Assembly: GCA_041744735.1 (NCBI GenBank)
Contig: JBGTKH010000326.1
Coordinates: 1 to 6,014 of the forward strand
Length of the DNA: 6,014 nucleotides
Direction: 5' to 3'
DNA from: JBGTKH01 sp041744735
GTDB taxonomy: Bacteria > Planctomycetota > Planctomycetia > Pirellulales > Pirellulaceae
The notes under the pieces were generated by a model. That model worked only from the letters and a program-made list of their open reading frames with translations, was not told the origin of the DNA and ran no database searches. This document shows positions 1 to 4,917 of the stretch, piece by piece. Both the position numbers and the translations under genes were made by a program. How positions within the stretch are numbered: the stretch's first letter is position 1; every line of letters begins with the position of its first letter.

Positions 1-338
1 CGATGAGCCTGCTGGCGCCGGAAACCACAATTTACGAAACGGCCGCGCCCCCCGCCCCGAACACGTCAAGCTGGCTCTTCCACATCGACGCCCGCAACGT
101 CGTCGCCACGCACTGGGAACCGCTGCTCACCGAAGGCCGCGTCGAAGGCTTCCGCGTCCGCCTACTAGAAACCGCTGGCCGCCCAGCCCGCGCCGCGCTC
201 AGCAGCTTCCGCAACGTAGCCAAAGCCCGCCAAGTAAATTTCCTCGGCGAGCCCCTAGCCGACTGCCCCCTCGAAGACGGCAAAATCCGCCTAGAACTAA
301 CCGCGCACGAATGGGTTGAAGTCGAAGCGCGGTGGTAA
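1..338 (+). CDS. C-terminal end of a GH38-type alpha-mannosidase (partial, 5' end outside window)
   Basis: The reading frame is open from the left edge to TAA at 336-338. The first Met codon (position 3) is probably internal, because the visible 111 residues look like a protein tail. They resemble the terminal beta-domain of bacterial family 38 alpha-mannosidases: an 'RLLETAGR' segment (about residues 53-60), where the family has a 'R.yEt.Gr' strand, then a basic stretch, 'ARQVNFLGEPL' (75-85) matching the 'a..vdllg..l' strand, and a closing 'LELTAHEWVEVEARW' matching the final strand. Catalytic residues of GH38 lie far upstream and cannot be checked. The enzymes hydrolyse alpha-mannosides, with a role in glycan turnover. 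Function is inferred from a short, divergent tail; another large glycosidase with the same accessory domain remains possible. Confidence 0.62.
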   Translation, partial: MSLLAPETTIYETAAPPAPNTSSWLFHIDARNVVATHWEPLLTEGRVEGFRVRLLETAGRPARAALSSFRNVAKARQVNFLGEPLADCPLEDGKIRLELTAHEWVEVEARW

Positions 339-455
339 TCAACATGTGGCAATGTCTATCGAACGATCGAATTGATTGCATCTGACTCGTTGAGGGGTTA
401 TTCTGTGATCGATCGTTGCGGGGGGGGCGATGTCCAATCAATTTCACCCAGAAAC

Positions 456-460
456 AAGGG
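456..460 (+). promoter_or_regulatory. Shine-Dalgarno site deciding the SpeD-like start
   Basis: AAGGG lies 7 bases before ATG 468. The longer open frame begins at an ATT codon at 372 and adds 32 residues unlike the family, so this site favours ATG 468 as the real start. Confidence 0.55.
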
Positions 461-467
461 CAAGCAG

Positions 468-968
468 ATGCAAGATGCTGACTTTCTCTTAGTGCACCAG
501 ATGATGCTGCTGGATGCGACCTTGGCCGAGGCGGTGCCGAACCAAGCCGCAAGACAGGCGGTTTACCAGCTTGTCGGCCGGTTGCTCTCGGACCTCCACA
601 TGGAGCCGTTGAGCGATCTGGAGTTTTACGAGGCGACCGACGTGCGTGCGCCCGGCTGGTCCTTCATCCAACCCATTACGACCAGCCACATCAGCGGACA
701 CTATTTCGAGCTTTCCGGGGAACCCCCCCACATCCACATTGACGTGTATAGCTGCAAGCCGTTCGATCACATGGTGACGGTGCGCGCCATTCACGGCCAG
801 TTCGATCTGGCGGAATGGGTGGCTACGCTTGTCAAGCGGGACATGGACCTGACGCGCCGCCTGACGTTGGAACTTGTCGGGGCCGGCGATCAGTTGACGC
901 AGCAAAACGACCTATCGAATCGTACACTTCCGCAGCGTCAGGGACAGAACGTGGAAGTGGTGAGGTAG
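468..968 (+). CDS. SpeD-like pyruvoyl decarboxylase (S-adenosylmethionine decarboxylase fold)
   Basis: 166 residues from ATG 468, chosen because AAGGG sits 7 bases upstream. The centre carries the prokaryotic AdoMet decarboxylase signature 'TSHISGH' (residues 72-78) followed by 'HIDVYSC' (90-96). By analogy with SpeD, Ser73 would be the self-cleaving residue that becomes the pyruvoyl group, His78 the processing His (Ser+5 in both E. coli and Thermotoga types) and Cys96 the catalytic Cys. The Ser-Cys distance is 23, between the 20 of the Thermotoga type and the 28 of the E. coli type. The residue before Ser is Thr, whereas Glu or Lys is usual. Size matches the short class (about 120-140) plus a polar C-terminal tail (173-198 of the longer frame) of unknown use. 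Known SpeD enzymes make decarboxylated AdoMet for spermidine synthesis; some relatives have become arginine or ornithine decarboxylases, so the substrate is open. It is followed by a membrane protein and a DHS-like enzyme on the same strand, which supports a polyamine role. Confidence 0.72.
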   Translation: MQDADFLLVHQMMLLDATLAEAVPNQAARQAVYQLVGRLLSDLHMEPLSDLEFYEATDVRAPGWSFIQPITTSHISGHYFELSGEPPHIHIDVYSCKPFDHMVTVRAIHGQFDLAEWVATLVKRDMDLTRRLTLELVGAGDQLTQQNDLSNRTLPQRQGQNVEVVR

Positions 969-1041
969 CGGGTAGGGTGAAATTAAGGGTAGGCAACCCG
1001 TTGTGAAACGACAACGACACAAGAGAACCGTAGGCTCCATT

Positions 1042-1461
1042 ATGGCATTGACATTCTGCTTCCTCGCGGCATTGCTGTACGCTACAGAAATCGTTATCAC
1101 AGACAAACATTTGTCCCGTGTCTCGCCTGTATTACTGACAGGATTGTTCGGTTTGGGAATCATGCTCGCGGCTGTGCCAGGGATAGTTTCCGCCTACCAG
1201 AACGGCAGTCTTCAATCACCAAGCGGCCACCAATGGACGCTGATTGCCGCAGTTGCAATCCTGTCGTTTTTTGCGGATTGGTCCCACTTCAGCGCACTTG
1301 AACGGCGAGCTGGAAGTGCCGTGCTTGCAACCTTCTACATGCTGCTTCCTGTGATCTGTTCGCTCCTAAAGTTTCAACTACCGTCGTCGAACATGATCTT
1401 GGCATGGTTGTTGGGTGGCGTGGCCCTATTCCTCGTTTCCGGCGAACTCAACGGCGAATAA
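1042..1461 (+). CDS. Single-domain EamA/DMT-type membrane transporter
   Basis: 139 residues from ATG 1042; a GTG at 1003 would add 13 basic residues, and each start has a modest TAGG upstream (7 and 9 bases away). Five hydrophobic segments are visible: about 1-20, 28-51, 65-86, 91-111 and 117-133. The pattern 'SALERRAGSAVLATFYMLLPV' followed by a short polar turn and a last helix ending 'GGVALFLVSGE' is the second half of an EamA repeat ('a..yal.....s.v.pl..l.Pv...ll'). Full EamA carriers have two such repeats (ten helices); this one would need to dimerise, as EmrE-like small carriers do. The inner membrane is the expected location. It lies 73 bases after the SpeD-like gene and 18 bases before the DHS-like gene, so transport of a polyamine or its precursor is a reasonable inference, though nothing in the sequence shows the substrate. 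Confidence 0.7.
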   Translation: MALTFCFLAALLYATEIVITDKHLSRVSPVLLTGLFGLGIMLAAVPGIVSAYQNGSLQSPSGHQWTLIAAVAILSFFADWSHFSALERRAGSAVLATFYMLLPVICSLLKFQLPSSNMILAWLLGGVALFLVSGELNGE

Positions 1462-1465
1462 CAAC

Positions 1466-1470
1466 AGGAG
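1466..1470 (+). promoter_or_regulatory. Shine-Dalgarno site of the DHS-like gene
   Basis: AGGAG ends 9 bases before ATG 1480 and lies in the 18-base gap after the EamA stop codon. The short gap with a strong site indicates co-transcription with separate translation initiation. Confidence 0.7.
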
Positions 1471-1479
1471 TTTTGGACA

Positions 1480-2445
1480 ATGGGACAAGTCTCGAAGTTT
1501 CTTGAAAAACACTTCCGCCATTTCAACGCGCGTGAGACGTTGGCAGCCGCTAAGGGTTGGCGGTCGCACCTAGAACGCAAGGGAAAGATGCTGCTGTCCC
1601 TGGGCGGTGCGATGAGTACAGCCGAACTTGGCGTCTCGCTCGCTGAGATGATCCGCGCCGAGAAGGTCCACGCAATTTCCTCGACGGCGGCGAATTTTGA
1701 GGAAGACATTTTCAATTTGCTGGCGCACAACGAATATGAACTGGTACCGAACTACCGACTTCACACAACGGACACAGAACTGGCGTTGAGAGATAGGCAA
1801 CTTAACCGGGTTACTGATACTTGTATACCCGAATCGGTCATCGGCGTTATGGAAAATGCGCTTGTACCCAGGTGGGACGAGGCCGCACGCAAGGGCAAGC
1901 CACGATTTCCGTGTGACTTCATTTTCGACTTGATCGAATCCGGCTATTTTGACGACAAAAACCAGATTCCGCTGGAGGACTCTTGGGTATTAGCAGCCCA
2001 CCAAAAAAATGTGCCCGTGTTTACGCCGGGGTTTGAGGATTCAACATTGGGCAACATCTATACGGCGAACGTTATGAAAGGCACAATATCCGATTACTCT
2101 GGCATCATGCCGGGAGGCGGACAATTTGAGAGATTGATTCGCTGGTACAAAGAGCAATTCCCAATGCATCCTATGGGATTTTTCCAAATCGGCGGGGGCA
2201 TCTCAGGAGATTTTGCGATCTGCTGTGTGCCCTGCATCTTGCAAGACTTGAACGAGCATTGCGACCACTGGTCATACTTTGCTCAAGTTTCCGACTCAAC
2301 GACCTCATACGGTTCTTATTCAGGCGCGCCACCGAACGAGAAGATTACGTGGAACAAGCTCGGACCCGATGCAAAGAGCTACATGATAAACTCTGACGCG
2401 ACGATCGTGGCCCCGCTCGTCTTTGGCTATGTGCTTGATGCGTAA
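1480..2445 (+). CDS. Deoxyhypusine-synthase-like / homospermidine-synthase-like enzyme
   Basis: 321 residues with the DHS fold signatures along the whole length. 'SSTAANFEEDI' (67-77) matches the 'tTAg..EEDl' strand-turn of the NAD site, 'FTPGFEDSTLGN' (181-192) the 'fcPal.DgslGd' motif, 'QIGGGIS' (236-242) the Gly-rich loop, and 'EKITWNKL' (287-294) the catalytic box. In human DHS the spermidine-binding Glu323, Trp327 and catalytic Lys329 have spacing +4 and +6; here Glu287, Trp291 and Lys293 keep it exactly. The loop that carries Lys287-His288 in human DHS reads Gly243-Asp244, as expected of the bacterial DHS-like branch. The residue before Lys293 is Asn, where Gly is usual. DHS enzymes use NAD to cleave spermidine and pass the aminobutyl group to an acceptor via a Lys imine. 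Bacteria have no eIF5A, so a small amine such as putrescine (giving homospermidine) is the likelier acceptor. Cytoplasmic. The preceding SpeD-like and EamA genes support a polyamine unit. Confidence 0.85.
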   Translation: MGQVSKFLEKHFRHFNARETLAAAKGWRSHLERKGKMLLSLGGAMSTAELGVSLAEMIRAEKVHAISSTAANFEEDIFNLLAHNEYELVPNYRLHTTDTELALRDRQLNRVTDTCIPESVIGVMENALVPRWDEAARKGKPRFPCDFIFDLIESGYFDDKNQIPLEDSWVLAAHQKNVPVFTPGFEDSTLGNIYTANVMKGTISDYSGIMPGGGQFERLIRWYKEQFPMHPMGFFQIGGGISGDFAICCVPCILQDLNEHCDHWSYFAQVSDSTTSYGSYSGAPPNEKITWNKLGPDAKSYMINSDATIVAPLVFGYVLDA

Positions 2446-2489
2446 TATTGATCGATGTCGGATTGGCTTGATGGGTCGTTTTAAACGGC

Positions 2490-2821
2490 GGGGTGGACCT
2501 GCGAGGTGAATCGTTCAGCGTGGCACTGCTTCGGAGTCCTCGGAGAAGCAGTGTGGATCGGTGAGACGACGTCGCTGGTCGAGTTCACCCCGCGCCGCAG
2601 CGTGAAGACGTTGTGTGATCGCCCAGCAATAGCGGATTCCGGCGGCAGCGCTCAACGATCCAGCGCTGCGGGCAAACAATGCCACCGGCTTTACGCCAGT
2701 GGTGCATTACCTTCTGCCTAAAACGGATCGGTGTCTGCTGAGCGACGGATGCCACCGGGTTCATCCCGGTGGTACTTCACCCTTTGCCTACAGGCCGAAG
2801 GTCACCAACCACCGGGATGAA
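2490..2821 (+). repeat. Composite repeat copy A (E hairpin plus H1-H2-H3, truncated in H3)
   Basis: About 332 bp nearly identical to copy D at 5431-5763 (roughly 17 differences by eye, about 95%). It begins with GGGGTGGACCTGCGAGGT, holds the large E hairpin at 2524-2553, a variable middle, then H1 at 2682-2702 (CCACCGGC / GCCAGTGG, loop TTTAC, one mismatched pair), H2 at 2752-2772 (CCACCGGG / CCCGGTGG, loop TTCAT) and the left half of H3 (CCACCGGG plus loop ATGAA, 2809-2821). The right arm of H3 and all of H4 are missing; unrelated DNA with a promoter follows at once. A frame at 2506-2721 is open across it but is read only from repeat DNA and is not called as a gene. Confidence 0.88.
2524..2553 (+). 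repeat. E hairpin, copy 1
   Basis: Perfect 9-bp arms CACTGCTTC and GAAGCAGTG enclose a 12-base loop GGAGTCCTCGGA. The same 30 bases recur unchanged at 5465-5494 and, with one change, at 4270-4299 and (inverted) 4488-4517. No T-run follows, so a classical intrinsic terminator is not indicated even though it lies 79 bases after the DHS-like stop codon. Confidence 0.85.
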
Positions 2822-2832
2822 AGCGGCAAAAG

Positions 2833-2860
2833 TTGACATCCGCTGCTGCCGTGGTAAACT
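2833..2860 (+). promoter_or_regulatory. Sigma70-like promoter for the DUF4160-stub/DUF2442 unit
   Basis: A perfect -35 box TTGACA (2833-2838) is separated by 16 bases from TAAACT (2855-2860), which is preceded by TGG as in extended -10 promoters. It lies just outside the truncated end of repeat copy A. A transcript would start near 2867 and reach the DUF4160 stub at 2904 and DUF2442 at 2956. Confidence 0.65.
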
Positions 2861-2903
2861 GCCTGACTGGTTGTCCTATCTCGACGAACTACCTTGAACC
2901 GCG

Positions 2904-2951
2904 ATGCCAGAAATCAGCCGATTCCTCGGAGTCGTTATTCGGATGTACTAG
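2904..2951 (+). pseudogene. Remnant of a DUF4160 gene (first 15 codons only)
   Basis: The frame ATG 2904 to TAG 2949-2951 encodes MPEISRFLGVVIRMY. This matches the start of DUF4160 proteins, which open 'MP.ISRF.Gi.I.MYy' and go on with 'ND H.PPHFHv.Yg' for about 80-90 residues. The typical Tyr-Tyr-Asn continuation is replaced by TAG, and no further DUF4160 sequence is found before the DUF2442 start 4 bases later. DUF4160 and DUF2442 genes are usually adjacent in this order, so an internal deletion of nearly the whole first gene explains the arrangement. The stub may still be translated and couple ribosomes to the next gene. Confidence 0.66.
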
Positions 2952-2955
2952 ATTC

Positions 2956-3201
2956 ATGTTCCTGCACGTTACTGACGCCCAGCACATCGCCGACCATCGC
3001 GTTCAGGTGTCATTCAACGACGGAACCAGTTTAGATATCGACCTGTCTGGCTCGCTGGACGGACCGATCTTCGAACCGCTCCAAGACGTCGAGTACTTTA
3101 AGTCATTCTCGCTTGTCGGCCATACGCTAACATGGCCAAACGGTGCCGATTTCGCACCCGAATACCTGCATTCGTTGGCCACAACTGCTGCTAGTACGTA
3201 A
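2956..3201 (+). CDS. DUF2442 family protein
   Basis: 81 residues from ATG 2956. An in-frame TTG at 2833 would add 41 residues, but these overlap the promoter and the DUF4160 stub in another frame, so the ATG is preferred. The sequence has the complete DUF2442 pattern: 'VTDAQHIADHRVQVSFNDG' (5-23), a 'DLSGSLDGPIFEPLQDVEYF' middle (29-48) and the closing 'TLTWPNGADFAPEYL' (57-71). Biochemical function is unknown; the family is short, cytosolic and typically paired with DUF4160, an arrangement that resembles toxin-antitoxin modules. Here the partner is reduced to a 15-codon stub. The Shine-Dalgarno signal is weak (GGA about 13 bases upstream), consistent with coupling to the stub, whose stop codon lies 4 bases before this start. 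Confidence 0.85.
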   Translation: MFLHVTDAQHIADHRVQVSFNDGTSLDIDLSGSLDGPIFEPLQDVEYFKSFSLVGHTLTWPNGADFAPEYLHSLATTAAST

Positions 3202-3287
3202 TCAGCTTTGCTGTCCGCTTGGCCGATTCCGCCCACTTTGGAAGCCATGCTTCCGCCCGCGGGCCGTCATCGCGGAATCCTTCGCTC

Positions 3288-3316
3288 TTGCTTCGAGCCA
3301 CTTGCCGTTAGAGAAT
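3288..3316 (+). promoter_or_regulatory. Possible promoter of the RHH-Doc pair
   Basis: TTGCTT (3288-3293) and GAGAAT (3311-3316) are separated by 17 bases, about 80 bases before the antitoxin ATG. Both boxes match the consensus poorly, so this is only the best candidate in the 194-base gap 3202-3395, which otherwise shows no gene or clear repeat. Confidence 0.25.
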
Positions 3317-3395
3317 GAACTCTTGCCCAACGTCCGTTGCCTTCGTTGAGGGCGTTGTCGGGCATTCAAGCCGTTGGCAGAGCGAGAACCCAGAC

Positions 3396-3590
3396 ATGTC
3401 CATCTCTCTTGACCTCGACGATGAACAATCGGCGCGTCTTGAACAGCGTGCCCGCGAGCTCGGCGTCGATGCCCGCGAACTGGCAAAGGCGGCCGTCAAC
3501 GACTTGCTGACTCGCCCCGCCGATGACTTCGATCGAGCAGCGAAGTTCGTGCTCGAAAAGAACCGAGAACTTTATCGGCGGCTGAGTTGA
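3396..3590 (+). CDS. RHH-type antitoxin of a Doc toxin-antitoxin pair
   Basis: 64 residues from ATG 3396; upstream in-frame ATG 3315 would add 27 residues that do not look like the family. The N-terminal 'MSISLDLDDEQSARLEQRA' followed by 'LGVDARELAKAAVNDLL' (23-38) fits a short strand and two helices, as in ribbon-helix-helix DNA-binding antitoxins. The C-terminal 'FDRAAKFVLEKNRELYRRLS' (45-64) is an amphipathic segment of the kind that wraps Fic/Doc toxins. Its stop codon overlaps the toxin start by one base (TGATG at 3588-3592), so the two are translationally coupled. The expected role is binding and neutralising the Doc toxin and repressing its own promoter. The Shine-Dalgarno signal is poor. 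Confidence 0.78.
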   Translation: MSISLDLDDEQSARLEQRARELGVDARELAKAAVNDLLTRPADDFDRAAKFVLEKNRELYRRLS

Positions 3591-3979
3591 TGCGGTATCT
3601 TACGCTAGCCGAAGTTCTCGAACTCCAGCGCCGCGTCATCGACCAGTCCGGCGGCGCCGACGGCGTGCGCGATTTGGGCGGTGTGGAATCCGCTGTCGCT
3701 CAGCCGCAAATGACGTTCGGCGGTGATGACCTTTATCCAACCATCGAGTCCAAGGCGACGGCGTTGTGCTTTTCGCTGGTCATGAATCACTCGTTCGTCG
3801 ATGGCAACAAACGGATTGGCCATGCCGCGATGGAAACCTTTCTGGTACTGAACGGCTACGAACTAGTCGCCGACGTTGACGACGCTGAAAAGGTCATCCT
3901 GACGCTCGCGGCGGGCGATCTATCACGAGAAGAATTGCTCGAATGGGTCACATCCCACATCCAGCGTTTGACGACATAG
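3590..3979 (+). CDS. doc: Doc-family toxin (Fic fold, death-on-curing)
   Basis: 129 residues from ATG 3590; a TTG one codon earlier is an alternative. The Doc motif is intact: 'HSFVDGNKR' at 67-75, i.e. H-x-F-x-D-G-N-K-R, in which Lys replaces the Gly of AMP-transferring Fic proteins. In phage P1 Doc this change makes the enzyme phosphorylate elongation factor EF-Tu and stop translation. Upstream helices 'GGVESAVAQPQMTFGG' (30-45) and 'ESKATALCFSLVMNHSF' (53-69), and the downstream 'AAMETFLVLNGYEL' (79-92), match the family, and length is the usual 125-130. It directly follows the RHH antitoxin with a one-base overlap and appears complete and functional. Kinase activity on EF-Tu is inferred from the family. 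Confidence 0.92.
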   Translation: MRYLTLAEVLELQRRVIDQSGGADGVRDLGGVESAVAQPQMTFGGDDLYPTIESKATALCFSLVMNHSFVDGNKRIGHAAMETFLVLNGYELVADVDDAEKVILTLAAGDLSREELLEWVTSHIQRLTT

Positions 3980-4035
3980 AACATCCGAGCGGCGTGCTGC
4001 ACTACGTGCGCCCCCAACAACGCTTCGCTCCCCGC

Positions 4036-4258
4036 CGATGCCACTGGCTTGATGCCAGTGGTGCATGACCTTCTGCCTAAATGGATCGAAATCTGACGAG
4101 CGACGGATGCCACCGGGTTCATCCCGGTGGTACTTCACCCGTTGCCTACAGGCCGAAGGTCACCAACCACCGGGATGAACCCGGTGGCCTGCCGACGCCA
4201 GCTCGCCGCCAGCTAGGTCGAAGGTGACCCACCGCCGCAGTGAATCCGGCGGCATCGA
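4036..4258 (+). repeat. Composite repeat copy B (complete H1-H2-H3-H4)
   Basis: Four hairpins in fixed order: H1 4041-4061 (CCACTGGC / GCCAGTGG, loop TTGAT), H2 4110-4130 (CCACCGGG / CCCGGTGG, loop TTCAT), H3 4167-4187 (same arms, loop ATGAA) and H4 4232-4252 (CCGCCGCA / TCCGGCGG, one mismatch, loop GTGAA). Centre spacings are 69, 57 and 65 bp. H2 and H3 are exact reverse complements of each other over 21 bases. Unlike A and D it has no E hairpin on its left; one follows it at 4264. It accounts for most of the gap after the doc stop codon; 3980-4035 holds nothing recognisable. Confidence 0.9.
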
Positions 4259-4263
4259 GAGGG

Positions 4264-4299
4264 ACGTGCCACTGCTTCGGAGTCTTCGGAGAAGCAGTG
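4264..4299 (+). repeat. E hairpin, copy 2: left arm of a 36-bp inverted repeat pair
   Basis: These 36 bases are the exact reverse complement of 4488-4523. Internally the unit is itself a hairpin (CACTGCTTC at 4270-4278, GAAGCAGTG at 4291-4299). Similarity to the other end continues imperfectly for about 20 more bases inward (GGATCGGCGAGTCGACGGCG on this side), so the repeated unit is about 57 bp. Confidence 0.85.
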
Positions 4300-4487
4300 C
4301 GGATCGGCGAGTCGACGGCGAGTACCGATTTCCCTCCGCGTCGCATCGTGAACGAGTTGGTATTCGATACGACGCTCGGCACGCCGCTGCTTCCAAGCAA
4401 GCCGTCGCACGGGGTGCGTCGCGGGTACGAACGCTTCCACAATTTGAAGGGCTGGGAACTTGAAGTTCGCATCGTCTCGCAGTCCAG
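4300..4487. other. 188-bp segment between inverted E hairpins, no gene recognised
   Basis: The first 60 bases align without gaps to the segment after the E hairpin in copies A and D (about three quarters identical by eye), then similarity stops. Both strands are open across it, but the predicted products are basic or proline-rich and are read through repeat DNA, so no coding region is called. Whole unit 4264-4523 has the outline of a small non-autonomous mobile element, but no flanking target duplication is visible. Confidence 0.4.
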
Positions 4488-4523
4488 CACTGCTTCTCCG
4501 AAGACTCCGAAGCAGTGGCACGT
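4488..4523 (-). repeat. E hairpin, copy 3 (inverted): right arm of the 36-bp inverted repeat pair
   Basis: Exact reverse complement of 4264-4299. It is the only E hairpin in the window in reverse orientation, and lies 15 bases before H1 of repeat copy C. Confidence 0.85.
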
Positions 4524-4533
4524 TCCGGGTCAA

Positions 4534-4757
4534 CAATGCCACTGGCTTTACGCCAGTGGTGCATTACCTTCTGCCTAAAACGGATCGATGTCTGCCGAGC
4601 GACGGATGCCACCGGGTTCATCCCGGTGGTACTTCACCCGTTGCCTACAGGCCGAAGGTCACCCACCACCGGGATGAACCCGGTGGCCTGCCGCTGCAAG
4701 ATCACCGTTGGCTAGGTTGAAGGTGACCCACCGCCGGAATGAATCCGGCGGCATCGA
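4534..4757 (+). repeat. Composite repeat copy C (complete H1-H2-H3-H4)
   Basis: H1 4539-4559 (loop TTTAC), H2 4609-4629 (loop TTCAT), H3 4666-4686 (loop ATGAA) and H4 4731-4751 (CCGCCGGA / TCCGGCGG, loop ATGAA); all four stems are perfect 8-bp pairs. Centre spacings 70, 57 and 65 bp. It ends GGCATCGA like copies B and D, which sets the right boundary of the unit. Its last hairpin lies about 70 bases before the -10 box of the following toxin-antitoxin pair. Confidence 0.9.
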
Positions 4758-4799
4758 GCGGCACCCATCGAGTCGGCGACGTCTTCCAAACGCATTTGT

Positions 4800-4828
4800 C
4801 TTTCATTCCGCAAGCGATCACGTAGAAT
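4800..4828 (+). promoter_or_regulatory. Probable promoter of the RelB/RelE-like pair
   Basis: A good -10 box TAGAAT (4823-4828) lies 17 bases after a weak -35 CTTTCA (4800-4805). The transcript would have a leader of roughly 80 bases before ATG 4918. It lies immediately right of repeat copy C. Autoregulation by the antitoxin is expected for such pairs, but no clear operator palindrome was seen. Confidence 0.42.
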
Positions 4829-4906
4829 GGGCTGTTGGTTTTTCGGCGTCGTCTGCTTCGTTCGCGATCGCGTCGACAACGCATCCATTGGGGCGATCCA
4901 ATTCAT

Positions 4907-4910
4907 AGGA
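4907..4910 (+). promoter_or_regulatory. Shine-Dalgarno site of the antitoxin gene
   Basis: AGGA ends 7 bases before ATG 4918, confirming that start. Confidence 0.6.
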
Positions 4911-4917
4911 CACGGCC

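Noticed and set aside
362..417. Inverted repeat AACGATCGA (362-370) and TCGATCGTT (409-417) before the SpeD-like gene
   Set aside because: Nine-base arms built from the common GATCGA palindrome and separated by 38 bases; followed by G-run, not T-run. Could be an operator, but support is too thin to list.
372..467. N-terminal extension of the SpeD-like protein
   Set aside because: The 32 extra residues do not resemble the family, begin at a rare start codon, and a good ribosome site precedes ATG 468.
489..905. Reverse-strand open frame of 138 codons opposite the SpeD-like gene
   Set aside because: Shadow of a gene whose forward product has clear family motifs.
2524..2553. E hairpin as intrinsic terminator of the polyamine cluster
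   Set aside because: No T-tract on either side and the same hairpin occurs elsewhere away from gene ends.
2506..2721. Open frame of 71 codons, similar in sequence to frames at 4240-4578 and 5429-5662
   Set aside because: All three are read from E hairpin, spacer and H1 DNA; the shared peptide merely reflects the shared repeat, there is no plausible ribosome site, and no family is recognised.
2833..2955. 41-residue N-terminal extension of the DUF2442 protein from TTG 2833
   Set aside because: The TTG is part of the -35 box and the segment contains the DUF4160 stub in another frame.
4160..4621. Long reverse-strand open frame of 153 codons
   Set aside because: It crosses hairpins and inverted repeats of GC-rich DNA and its product is arginine-rich and low in complexity; an artefact of repeat composition.
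2682..4757. CRISPR array
   Set aside because: The repeated units are different palindromes in mixed orientation with conserved, not unique, spacers; no cas genes nearby.
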